Source of the DNA: JAJNBA01 sp035512775
GTDB lineage: Bacteria > Actinomycetota > UBA4738 > HRBIN12
Direction of reading: 5' to 3'
Assembly (NCBI GenBank): GCA_035512775.1
Contig: DATKDI010000021.1
Location: forward strand, 1 to 34,730
DNA length: 34,730 nucleotides
Every line of letters begins with the position of its first letter. Positions within the stretch are counted from its first letter, which is position 1. Under the pieces are notes generated by a model that was not told where the DNA came from, did not search any database, and was given only the letters and a program-made list of their open reading frames with translations. The position numbers and the translations under genes were made by a program. Shown piece by piece: positions 1 to 6,435 of this stretch.

Positions 1-178
1 GCCCCACGAGATCCGGACCAGCCGAAACGCAGTGTTGTTGCTGGTCAGAAGGGTGTATCAGCCTCCTGGAGCCGGTGGACGGGGGAGCCCCGCGCGACCC
101 ACGGAAACCCACCGCGACGGTTGGCCGTAAGAGGCCAATAAGGGGCGAGGTGCTCACGGACGACGCCATCTCCAGGAA

Positions 179-547
179 GTGCTCACCCGGCTTGATCCGG
201 AGGCCCGCGCTCGGCTGCGGACCTTCGTCGCCGACGCCTCACGCCACGACCGCGTAGCCCAAAGCCTCCTGCGGATGAGGTCGGATATCGCCGAGGACAT
301 GGCCGCCATCCTCGACATGAGCGTCCTCGGAACGAAGGAAGCTCGCCTGCGTCTGGTTGCTGACGCGGCGAGCCGTCGACAGTTTGCTTCGGAGCTTCTT
401 CGATCTTGTCGCAGACATCTCTACCTCCTGCTAGGAAGGACAACGGACCTTGCTGCTTTCTCCGTTGCGTCCTGCCGGAGGCGAGAGCCTCAGTGGTGGA
501 ACGTTTCTCGGTTCCTCGACTCGAAGCCTAGCGGATCGAGCGTGTGA
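179..547 (+). CDS. Hypothetical protein, doubtful
   Basis: This frame would encode 122 residues from a GTG at 179. I do not recognise the product. Roughly the first 80 residues are rich in Arg, Ala, Leu, Asp and Glu and read like an alpha-helical protein, with GC-rich third codon positions over the first 50 codons. The last third is Arg/Ser-rich with poor third-position bias and does not look like a folded domain. An AGGAA sits almost against the GTG, too close to be a good ribosome site. Either this is a short real protein whose 3' end has decayed, or it is chance. It lies left of the tRNA scar at 2263-2309, in sequence of mixed coding quality. Positions 1-178 hold no gene I can support. Confidence 0.3.
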   Translation: MLTRLDPEARARLRTFVADASRHDRVAQSLLRMRSDIAEDMAAILDMSVLGTKEARLRLVADAASRRQFASELLRSCRRHLYLLLGRTTDLAAFSVASCRRREPQWWNVSRFLDSKPSGSSV

Positions 548-668
548 GGTCTACAGACGCCGCGATTGAGCGTTCGACCAGTCGGGTAAGGTGAAAGCAA
601 TCCTGGTCGCCTGGACCGTCGGCGTAAGCCCGACTGGCCGCCCTTCCGACCTCAACGGAAGGCAATCA

Positions 669-1130
669 ATGGCGAACTTCGGGACCCCTCCGGATAGGCA
701 TGGCTTCATCGCGTCGGACGAGCTGGATCGAGGAGACCAAAAGGTGTCCGAGCGAGCGCTCCGAGCGCATACAGAAGCGGCCAGCGACGCTCGGGAGTAC
801 GTGCAGGACCGCCTCGCGAAGATCCTCTCTCCAGGGCGGCTCGCGGAAGCGCAGCTACTAGCGAGCGAAGTCGTGACGAACGCCGCCGTCCAACATGCAG
901 GACTCAAAGCTGATGACCTCATCCGCTTCAGCATCGACGTTGAACCCGGAACGGTTCGCTTCTCGATTGTCGATGCTGGCGTGGGCTTCGACGCCGCGAG
1001 CTTCCTTCGAAACGCTCCGAGCGATGGAAGAGGATGGGGGCTCTCCCTCGTCGAAGAGTTGTCCGACCGGTGGGGGAATGGCACATCGACTCCCCATCGC
1101 GTCTGGTTCGAGATCGATCGCGAACCTTAG
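669..1130 (+). CDS. RsbW-like anti-sigma ATPase/serine kinase
   Basis: A 153-residue GHKL-fold protein of the RsbW/SpoIIAB (HATPase_c_2) type, which phosphorylates STAS anti-sigma antagonists and/or sequesters a sigma factor. Residues 30-60 form the leading helix (ARE-YVQDRLA). The N-box helix is LLASEVVTNAAVQHA with Asn71, the G1 box is DAGVGFD (Asp102), and the G2 box is GRGWGLSLVEELSDRWG at 120-136. The C-terminal strand PHRVWFEID closes the sheet. The first 25 residues are not part of the fold. I chose the ATG at 669 because GGAAGG lies 6 nt upstream; an in-frame upstream start at 591 has no such site. The convergent neighbour at 1219-1557 encodes a STAS protein, a natural partner. A paralogue with disabling mutations lies at 29739-30122. 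Confidence 0.85.
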   Translation: MANFGTPPDRHGFIASDELDRGDQKVSERALRAHTEAASDAREYVQDRLAKILSPGRLAEAQLLASEVVTNAAVQHAGLKADDLIRFSIDVEPGTVRFSIVDAGVGFDAASFLRNAPSDGRGWGLSLVEELSDRWGNGTSTPHRVWFEIDREP

Positions 1131-1218
1131 ATGGTGACACCGGGAACGCCGATCGTGCACGGCATGACGTGCAGGTTCGGGCAGCCTCGTCTATCCCCGT
1201 CAGCTCCACGGTAGTGGG

Positions 1219-1557
1219 TCAGTTTGAATCTGAGGGGTGATCCTTGGCGTCAGTTTCGAGGAGGTCATTGGCGCCAGCGACGGTGAGCAGCCGGTGCGCG
1301 GCGCTCGACGGGTTGCGGAGGATCAGTGATCCGCCGTTCTCGGTGAGTCGACCGCGCGCTTGGACGAGCACGTGCAGGGCCGACGAGTCCATGAACTCGA
1401 CCTCGGAGAGGTCCAGGATGATCTTCTGCTTGGGACCCATGTGCGGTTCGATGACGTCTCGCAGCCGTCCCGCGGTCGCTAAGTCGATCTCGCCGCGGAC
1501 GTGGATGACCGTCGCCTCGTCCGTTGCGTTGACCTCGGTCGAGAAGTCTTCGGCCAT
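1219..1557 (-). CDS. STAS-domain anti-sigma factor antagonist
   Basis: A 112-residue single STAS domain of the SpoIIAA/RsbV type. These small cytoplasmic proteins bind RsbW-like kinases and release sigma factors when dephosphorylated. The opening strand TVIHVRGEIDLATAGRLRD and the loop FMDSSALHVLV are diagnostic. Ser58 or Ser59 in DSSA is the usual phospho-acceptor. The C-terminal helix (SSAAHRLLTVAGANDLLE) is complete. The ATG at 1557 has no ribosome site, but a TAAATT hexamer ends 7 nt before it and TTGCCA lies 18 nt further up, so the mRNA probably starts at or next to the ATG. It converges on the RsbW-like gene at 669-1130 with an 88-bp gap. It shares domain type, but little sequence, with the STAS gene at 31010. 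Confidence 0.88.
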   Translation of the reverse strand: MAEDFSTEVNATDEATVIHVRGEIDLATAGRLRDVIEPHMGPKQKIILDLSEVEFMDSSALHVLVQARGRLTENGGSLILRNPSSAAHRLLTVAGANDLLETDAKDHPSDSN

Positions 1558-1564
1558 CAATCGG

Positions 1565-1594
1565 AATTTAGCGGCCCTCTGAGGCGGGTGGCAA
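1565..1594 (-). promoter_or_regulatory. Promoter of the STAS gene, leaderless type
   Basis: Read on the minus strand, TTGCCA (1594-1589), an 18-nt spacer and TAAATT (1570-1565) form a good housekeeping-type promoter. The -10 ends 7 nt before the ATG at 1557, so transcription should begin at or next to the start codon. This is the best -35/-10 pair among the leaderless-looking starts in the window. Confidence 0.6.
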
Positions 1595-1711
1595 TTCTCC
1601 GTCGGTCCCGGGTGGGGGGGAAGCGTGGGAAGTAGCCTCGAATCAGCCCCAATGCACTGGTTCTCCTGTCGCGTACGGTGCGGAGACGGCCTCCTCGGGG
1701 GTCGGAGCCTC

Positions 1712-1906
1712 TTACCAGTTGGCGCTTCGACGAGGCAGGACGACTGTCTCCCTCCATAGGCGCCGCTGCCTCCTCCAGAACCGCCATTTCTGGCCGAGCG
1801 TTCGCGGCTCGCCCATCTCACGCCGGAGTAGCTCCAGAGCTGCTTCGTACTCCTTCTCCAACGCCGCCAGGGGATCGATGAAGCCCTTGCCTTCTCGTCC
1901 GTTCAC
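1712..1906 (-). CDS. Small basic helical protein, unknown
   Basis: A 64-residue protein I do not recognise. It opens with a short polar stretch, then an amphipathic acidic helix (DPLAALEKEYEAALELLRRE), then a strongly basic Trp/Arg helix (KWRFWRRQRRLWRE). This design resembles small nucleic-acid- or membrane-surface-binding proteins, but I infer no function. The frame is open back to 1954, but I chose the GTG at 1906 because TACCGT ends exactly 6 nt before it, matching other probable leaderless starts here. It is transcribed leftward, in the same direction as the STAS gene, which lies 154 bp downstream and has its own promoter. Confidence 0.5.
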   Translation of the reverse strand: MNGREGKGFIDPLAALEKEYEAALELLRREMGEPRTLGQKWRFWRRQRRLWRETVVLPRRSANW

Positions 1907-1918
1907 GTGTTCACGGTA

Positions 1919-2262
1919 CCCCTCGTTGCACACACCCTCCTCGTCGGCCGCCACCTAATCGGTGCGATCCGACCCGTACGGCCAGCGAGACCAGCCGTCG
2001 GGTCGATCCGGTGCGAGCGTCGTACTCCGGGACAGTCGATCGAAAGGGCTCCGATCTGCGGACCTTCGTCAATCGCTCAACCCGGCCCCTTACGCGGCCT
2101 CTTGCGACGTGGAGCCGTTAGGCCGGATGGCCGACCTCGTCGAGGTCAAGTTGGGTCGCCAACCAACTCCCCTTCGACAATCTCCTTCGCCTCCTCGACC
2201 CGCTTCCGGTCCGACGGGTTGCCCGGTACGCGATGAAACCGCTGGTCGGACGTGTTCCGATG
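1919..2262. other. Gene-poor stretch left of the tRNA scar
   Basis: This part has no intact gene I can support. Long frames that cross it on both strands have erratic composition and no family resemblance. Its only suggestive content is a short start-less minus-strand remnant (2146-2268) that runs into the tRNA fragment. The stretch looks like decayed or non-coding DNA at the edge of an inserted segment. Confidence 0.4.
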
Positions 2263-2268
2263 AAGGAC
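2146..2268 (-). pseudogene. Start-less gene remnant ending at the tRNA scar
   Basis: On the minus strand a 40-codon open segment runs from just after an in-frame TGA (2271-2269) to a TGA at 2148-2146. It contains no ATG or GTG. Its last half (DRKRVEEAKEIVEGELVGDP) has the charged helical character and GC-rich third positions of a real protein C-terminus. The 5' end falls inside the tRNA fragment, as if a gene had been cut at the junction. It is too short to assign to a family and could be chance. Confidence 0.25.
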
Positions 2269-2309
2269 TCATTATCCGTCGGTCGCAGGTTCGAGCCCTG
2301 CCCGCCCCA
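2263..2309 (+). pseudogene. 3' tRNA fragment (Met/Ile2-like CAT), candidate att site
   Basis: The 3' half of a tRNA is readable. There is an anticodon arm (AAGGA, loop CTCATTA, TCCGT; one A-G mismatch), a 5-nt variable loop (2280-2284) and a perfect T-arm (GCAGG, loop TTCGAGC, CCTGC at 2285-2301). It ends with the acceptor strand CCGCCCC plus discriminator A (2302-2309). The anticodon position reads CAT, with an unusual T at position 37. The matching 5' half (GGGGCGG acceptor strand and D-arm) is absent upstream, so this is not a working tRNA. A 3' tRNA half without its 5' half is the usual scar left where an element integrated into a tRNA gene; the element would lie to the left. Confidence 0.7.
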
Positions 2310-2429
2310 CTCTTCCAGACGCCGCTCGTGTTGCCGGTAGAGACCGATCTCGTTCCGGATCGTCCCGACGTGGCGCGGGGAGCGCGTGCGATGATGCCGC
2401 TCTCCGCTCGACGGGAAGGAGACCAGCGC

Positions 2430-2852
2430 GTGTCCGACATCGTTCCGACCTCCCGACTCACCCACGAGGGCGCGTTGCGCGTCCTTCGAGCCGGGATCGA
2501 GAAGGCAGAAGAGATGGGTGTCCCGCAGTGCATCGCGGTCACGGACGCGGCTGGACGCCTGCTGGCATTCGTCCGGATGGACGGCGCGAAGTTCCTCAGC
2601 ATCCGCACGTCGATCCGTAAGGCGATGTCGGCGGCCTCCTCGCGCGAGCCGACGGGCGGCGCCGACCTGGAGCACGCGATGAAGCTCGCGTTCACGACGG
2701 GCGGCAGGCTGACGAACCTCCTGGCCGGTGTGCCTATCGTGATCGGCGACGACGTCGTCGGGGCGGTGGGTGTGAGCTCCGGAACAGGGGAGGAGGATCT
2801 CGAGGTGGCGATCGCCGCCATCGCAGCACTGTCCGACGCGAAGCGATGGTGA
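2430..2852 (+). CDS. GlcG/HbpS-family heme-binding-type protein
   Basis: A 140-residue protein of the GlcG/HbpS (DUF336) family, small oligomeric alpha/beta proteins. Some bind heme or help protect against redox stress; others sit in glycolate or diol pathways with unknown roles. Visible family features are the leading helix LTHEGALRVLRAGIEKAEEMG and the strand pair IAVTDAAGRLLAFVRMDGA. The helix SIRTSIRKAMSAAS and the GGVPIV-like turn (LLAGVPIVIGDDVVGAVGVSSG) follow, then a closing helix. I chose the GTG at 2430 because AAGGAG lies 8 nt upstream; the frame is open much further but the extension is non-coding and crosses the tRNA fragment. No signal peptide is present, so it is probably cytoplasmic, unlike secreted HbpS. 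It is the first well-formed gene right of the scar. Confidence 0.8.
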   Translation: MSDIVPTSRLTHEGALRVLRAGIEKAEEMGVPQCIAVTDAAGRLLAFVRMDGAKFLSIRTSIRKAMSAASSREPTGGADLEHAMKLAFTTGGRLTNLLAGVPIVIGDDVVGAVGVSSGTGEEDLEVAIAAIAALSDAKRW

Positions 2853-2886
2853 AGGCCTAGGTTCCGCGGGGCTTGACGAAGGATCG

Positions 2887-3342
2887 CTACGCCATACTGA
2901 AGGCAGCGGCGATCACGTGTGTGAACAGCCCGGGGTCGCTCGGCTCGACATGCAGGGCCGAGATCCGCTCTTCCCTGTCGAAGGTGAAGGTGAGGATCAA
3001 CGTCATCTCCACGACGTGGTCGGGACCCGCAACGCTGATCTCGTGGCTGGCAGTCATGGTGGTCGCGTCGTGGACGAAGACGAACGACGGATCCTTCGAG
3101 ATGACGAACTGTCTGATCCCCAAGAGGAACTTGCCCACCGACTCATGGCCCTGGTGCTCCCCTGCGAACGGGGAGGAGCCTGGGAGATCGAGCACCACGT
3201 CCTCGCGCATCTCACGTTCCATGGTCGTGATGTCCCGGTCGGCGAAGGCCGTCGCCAGTCGGGTCGCGAGCGTCTCTCTGCGGACATGTGTGAGCGTGCG
3301 AAGGGAGTCCATGGCCCTTGTCTCGACGGGGAAGAGCGCCAC
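2887..3342 (-). CDS. SnoaL/NTF2-like protein
   Basis: A 151-residue protein with the cone-shaped NTF2/SnoaL-like layout. A long N-terminal helix (LATRLATAFADRDITTMEREM) leads into VVLDLPGSSPFAGEHQGHESV, the typical 'vulnerable pocket' segment. Antiparallel strands follow (SFVFVHDATTMTASHEISV, VEMTLILTFTFDREERISAL). The fold serves small-molecule isomerases, cyclases and binding proteins, so the substrate cannot be read from sequence. It is the last gene of a leftward run of three (membrane protein, UbiA-like enzyme, this protein), 44 bp after the prenyltransferase gene. The start is uncertain: GTG at 3342 is used, while ATG at 3312 has a weak AAGGG just upstream and would remove ten residues. 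Confidence 0.65.
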   Translation of the reverse strand: MALFPVETRAMDSLRTLTHVRRETLATRLATAFADRDITTMEREMREDVVLDLPGSSPFAGEHQGHESVGKFLLGIRQFVISKDPSFVFVHDATTMTASHEISVAGPDHVVEMTLILTFTFDREERISALHVEPSDPGLFTHVIAAAFSMA

Positions 3343-3386
3343 CTTGAACCAGTGCCTCGGAAGGATCGGCCTGCGGGTCCCGGGTG

Positions 3387-4364
3387 CTATCCCTTGTAGG
3401 TGATCTCGATGTCGCCTCCACGCGCGCTGAGCGACAGGAACACCGACCCGAACACGAGCGCGAGGAACGCCATGGCGAGCACCCGCATGCCTTCGGGAGC
3501 ACCTCCAGCCTCGAGGACCAGCCAGGTGAGCGTGCAGGCGAGCAGACCATTGCCCATCTTCGCGCCGAGCCCGATCGCGATCTGCTCTTCGCGCAGATCA
3601 GATGTTCGCCACAACCTCCGGAGCGTCGACAGGATGACCGCGGCGAAGAACGACACGATGCCGATGACCCCCGGGGAGCCGCCGAGCGCAGCGGCGAGCG
3701 TGGCGCATCCCGCGAGCAGGGCGATGCCGGTGACCGCGCACGTGACCGTCTTTCCGTGCGCGAGCAGGAGCGTGGGCTTCCCGTACGCGGCGTCGCCGGC
3801 TCGGTCTCGGAAGTCCTTGAGGTTGATCCTCGCGAGGAAGAGCGCGTAGAGCGCCCCGCAGAGGAGGACGTCAAGGCGTTCGAATCGTCCGCCGGCGGCC
3901 AGCAGCCCGAGCGCGTAGGGGACGATCGCGTACGCGACCGAGAGGATCGTCGGCGCGAGCCACGTTCGGTACGAGATCCGGACCGGGCGGAGCGAGTATG
4001 TGTACCCGATGAGCAGGGACGCCGCGGAGACCGCGAGAACCGGGCCGCCTGCCATGGCCGCGGTCGCCAGGGCGACGGGCGCCGCGATCGCGTTCGTCCG
4101 CCAGAGATCCCACTCGGACGCCGCTCCCGTCACGAGCGGCCTTCCCGGGTCGCGAGGATGGTTGATTCGATCTACGTCCCGATCGGCGATGTCGTTGACC
4201 GTCGTGGCGACGACGTAACTCGCGGCGAGCGACGCGGCGGCGAGGAGGAGCGCGATGCTCGGACGCAGCGGGCCCTGTGCCGCGGCTCCGATCAACAGGA
4301 AGGACCAGAGCGTTACCGCCACGCGCCAGCGGACCATGCGAACGAACAGCACGGCGGTGGTCAC
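3387..4364 (-). CDS. UbiA-family prenyltransferase
   Basis: A 325-residue polytopic UbiA-superfamily enzyme, which transfers a prenyl chain onto an aromatic or other acceptor at the membrane. The first Asp-rich motif is NDIADRDVDRINHPRDPGRP (Asn57 to Asp65 core), which binds the prenyl diphosphate through Mg2+. The second is NLKDFRDRAGD at about 181-191. About eight to nine hydrophobic segments alternate with short loops. The start is GTG at 4364, which overlaps the TGA of the upstream gene (GTGA), implying translational coupling. The final residues (GGDIEITYKG) are polar and cytoplasmic. Without menaquinone, chlorophyll or heme-A genes nearby the acceptor is unknown; its partner membrane protein and the downstream SnoaL-like protein suggest a small lipid-modification pathway. 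Confidence 0.85.
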   Translation of the reverse strand: MTTAVLFVRMVRWRVAVTLWSFLLIGAAAQGPLRPSIALLLAAASLAASYVVATTVNDIADRDVDRINHPRDPGRPLVTGAASEWDLWRTNAIAAPVALATAAMAGGPVLAVSAASLLIGYTYSLRPVRISYRTWLAPTILSVAYAIVPYALGLLAAGGRFERLDVLLCGALYALFLARINLKDFRDRAGDAAYGKPTLLLAHGKTVTCAVTGIALLAGCATLAAALGGSPGVIGIVSFFAAVILSTLRRLWRTSDLREEQIAIGLGAKMGNGLLACTLTWLVLEAGGAPEGMRVLAMAFLALVFGSVFLSLSARGGDIEITYKG

Positions 4365-5209
4365 TTCGGCACCACCGTTCGGAGCGGCCAGATGGAGCCG
4401 AGCACGAGCACGTACACGATCCACAACACGTGGTACAGGGCGAGGAACCCCAGGCCGAGCCAGAACAGCGTGACGACCGCGCCGACGTCGGCGACGACCT
4501 CGGGACGCCGACTCAGGGCACGGAACACGGACCCGATCAACGTCGCGGCCATCGCGAGCGCGGCGACGACGATCAGACCCGCCCCTGAGGAGAACACGAA
4601 CTCCAGGTACTGACGGGGTGCGGTTAAGAAGACGATCACCAGGAACCCGAGACCCGAGACCACGAGCAGGCCCATCACGATGCCTGTGACGATGCTCCGT
4701 TCGACGATCGGAAAGCGATCCGGATCGACGTTCCGTCGGGGGATCGGGAGCCGATCGCGGTATCCGACTCGGTACACGATCGTGTACCCCAGCGCGTAGA
4801 GCACGAACACGACGGCTGCCGTGAGCGCGGCACCGCCAAGATCGGCCACGCTCCCGAACAGCTCGTCGAGCGCCCTGACCGCGTTCACCTCATAGAGCCC
4901 GAGCGGCGCCAGGATGAACTTCACGAGCGCGATCAGGACGAAGGCGAACGCCAGCGAGGCGGCTGCCCGCGACGGAAGGCGAAGATCCTTCCGCACGATC
5001 GTGTAGAGGGCCACCGTCGTGACGCCCGCGATCACGGCTCCGATGAGCGCGAGGGCTGCGAACGGCGGTTGGTCCCCTCCGGAGCGGGGGAAGAGCTCGA
5101 TCGCGCCGAGAGCCAGGGCGATCGCGACCACCAGCGTGATCCACGATGAGCGCGGCAAGCGGGCGGGTCGGTGATGGGGTCGTGTCGGGACGGGGGGCTC
5201 GATTCCCAC
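4361..5209 (-). CDS. Polytopic membrane protein, unknown
   Basis: A 282-residue integral membrane protein I cannot assign. Seven to eight hydrophobic helices are visible, beginning with SWITLVVAIALALGAIELF and ending with the long segment LFWLGLGFLALYHVLWIVYV. A hydrophilic loop around the middle (GYRDRLPIPRRNVDPDRFPI) is probably cytoplasmic. No signal peptide or catalytic motif is obvious. The frame is open to 5368, but GTG at 5209 is chosen because TACGGT ends exactly 6 nt before it and the extension would overlap the divergent cupin gene. Its stop overlaps the start of the UbiA-like gene by 4 bp, so the two are translated together and may act in one membrane pathway. Confidence 0.7.
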   Translation of the reverse strand: MGIEPPVPTRPHHRPARLPRSSWITLVVAIALALGAIELFPRSGGDQPPFAALALIGAVIAGVTTVALYTIVRKDLRLPSRAAASLAFAFVLIALVKFILAPLGLYEVNAVRALDELFGSVADLGGAALTAAVVFVLYALGYTIVYRVGYRDRLPIPRRNVDPDRFPIVERSIVTGIVMGLLVVSGLGFLVIVFLTAPRQYLEFVFSSGAGLIVVAALAMAATLIGSVFRALSRRPEVVADVGAVVTLFWLGLGFLALYHVLWIVYVLVLGSIWPLRTVVPK

Positions 5210-5215
5210 AGCGGA

Positions 5216-5252
5216 ACCGTACTGCCCTGGGAGATCTCGAACGACGTACGCT
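5216..5252. promoter_or_regulatory. Divergent leaderless promoters
   Basis: Only 49 bp separate the leftward membrane-protein start (5209) and the rightward cupin start (5259). A minus-strand TACGGT (5221-5216) ends 6 nt before the left GTG, and a plus-strand TACGCT (5247-5252) ends 6 nt before the right GTG. Neither start has an SD sequence. Both operons therefore probably produce leaderless mRNAs. Confidence 0.5.
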
Positions 5253-5258
5253 TCGGGC

Positions 5259-5645
5259 GTGGAAATCTCGAGAGCTTCGGAAGGATCGTTCGAACGCGGC
5301 GATGACGGCAGATTCACGGGCGAGGTCTGGCTCCGCCGGACGCTGACCGTCGAAGACGGAACGAACATCGGCGTGGTCCATTTCTCCCCGAACGCCCGGA
5401 CCCACTGGCACCGTCATCCGGGCGGGCAGTTCCTGTACGGGGTGAGTGGGCGGGGCCGCGTGCGTTCGAAGGGTGCCACCGGACATGTCCTGGAGCCGGG
5501 TGACGTGATCCACGTCGGGGCCGGCGAGTGGCACTTCCACGGGGGCACCCCCGACACACCGCTCGTGCACGTGGCGGTCAACGGGGGCGGCGCACCGGAC
5601 TGGGGCGACGCCGTCACCGACGACGAGTACGGAGAGGGCTTCTGA
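5259..5645 (+). CDS. Cupin-domain protein
   Basis: A 128-residue single-domain cupin. Motif 1 is HWHRHPGGQFLYGVSGRGRV, with likely metal ligands among His49, His51, His53 and Gln57. Motif 2 is PGDVIHVGAGEWHFHG, with His92 or His94 as the remaining ligand. The arrangement matches small quercetinase-like or YhaK-like cupins that often partner carboxymuconolactone-decarboxylase proteins; the reaction cannot be read from sequence. The GTG start is supported by a TACGCT -10 ending 6 nt upstream and by the beta-strand that follows. The next gene begins 2 nt after its stop, so the two form an operon. The C-terminus (TDDEYGEGF) is acidic and probably disordered. Confidence 0.82.
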   Translation: MEISRASEGSFERGDDGRFTGEVWLRRTLTVEDGTNIGVVHFSPNARTHWHRHPGGQFLYGVSGRGRVRSKGATGHVLEPGDVIHVGAGEWHFHGGTPDTPLVHVAVNGGGAPDWGDAVTDDEYGEGF

Positions 5646-5647
5646 GC

Positions 5648-6430
5648 ATGCGCCGGTTGAGCGAGCCGGCGCGGGAGCTCTACGCGCTTCCGCCGGAGGA
5701 GTTCATCGCCGCCCGCGACCGCCTGGCCGCCGAGCTGAAGGACGCGGGGAAGGCGGACGAGGGGATCGAGGTCAAGAAGCTCCGCCGTCCGAGCATCGTC
5801 GCCTGGGCAGTGAACGCGGCATCGCGCGAGCGGCCTGAGGAAGTGGCGGCGCTGCGCGAGGCCGGTCAGGCCTTGCGGCGGGCGCAGCGGAAGGCGCTCT
5901 CGGGCGGGGGCGGCGAGGACCTCCGTCACGCGACCGACGACCGCCGTGCCCTGATCCAGACGCTCGCGGACGAGGGAGTGGCGGCGCTCGGGACGCGGGG
6001 CGGAGCGCACCGCGACGCGATCGCCGCGACGTTGGACGCCGCGTCGGTGGACGACGAGCTCGGCGAGCGGCTCCAGGCCGGCACACTGGAACGCGACGCC
6101 AAGCCCACGGCAGGCTTCGGAGCCATCGAGGGCTTCGAGGTGCTGCAGGGCGGCGGGTCGGAGGGAGACGACGATACCGTCGAGGAGGATCCGGCCGAGG
6201 CGAGGCGGGAGCGGGCGCGCGAAGCCCGGGTGGCCGAGCAGCGGGCCACCTCCGCGGAACGCGCCGCCGAGAAGGCCCGCAAGCGGGCCGAGGACCTCAA
6301 GGAGAAGGCGGCCGCCGCGGTCACCGCCGCGAGAGAGGCCGACTCCGATGCGAAGCGACTCGCAGACGAGGCGAGGACGGAGCGCAAGCGCGCCGAACGG
6401 TCGGCGAAGGCAGCCGAGACCGGCGGCTGA
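5648..6430 (+). CDS. Conserved coiled-coil protein, unknown
   Basis: A 260-residue hypothetical protein of a type common in high-GC Actinomycetota. The N-terminal 60 residues contain a recurring signature (LYALPPEEFIAARDRLAAEL, then VKKLRRPSIVAWAVNAASR). A middle helical region follows (EVAALREAGQALRRAQRKAL), then an acidic linker (about 165-185). The C-terminal tail is long, Ala/Arg/Glu-rich and certainly coiled-coil (about 185-255). No enzymatic motif is seen. The ATG lies two bases after the cupin stop, suggesting coupled translation. It converges on the OLD-family gene with a 5-bp gap. Function unknown; the tail would suit a DNA- or scaffold-binding role, but that is a guess. Confidence 0.75.
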   Translation: MRRLSEPARELYALPPEEFIAARDRLAAELKDAGKADEGIEVKKLRRPSIVAWAVNAASRERPEEVAALREAGQALRRAQRKALSGGGGEDLRHATDDRRALIQTLADEGVAALGTRGGAHRDAIAATLDAASVDDELGERLQAGTLERDAKPTAGFGAIEGFEVLQGGGSEGDDDTVEEDPAEARRERAREARVAEQRATSAERAAEKARKRAEDLKEKAAAAVTAAREADSDAKRLADEARTERKRAERSAKAAETGG

Positions 6431-6435
6431 GCGGG

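Noticed and set aside
183..443. Minus-strand Arg-rich frame near the left edge
   Set aside because: Composition is that of an antisense shadow (Arg/Gly/Pro runs) with no start signal.
2118..2821. Long minus-strand frames with a GQGSNLRPTD-like motif
   Set aside because: The motif is the antisense of the tRNA fragment; the rest is the shadow of the GlcG/HbpS-like gene.
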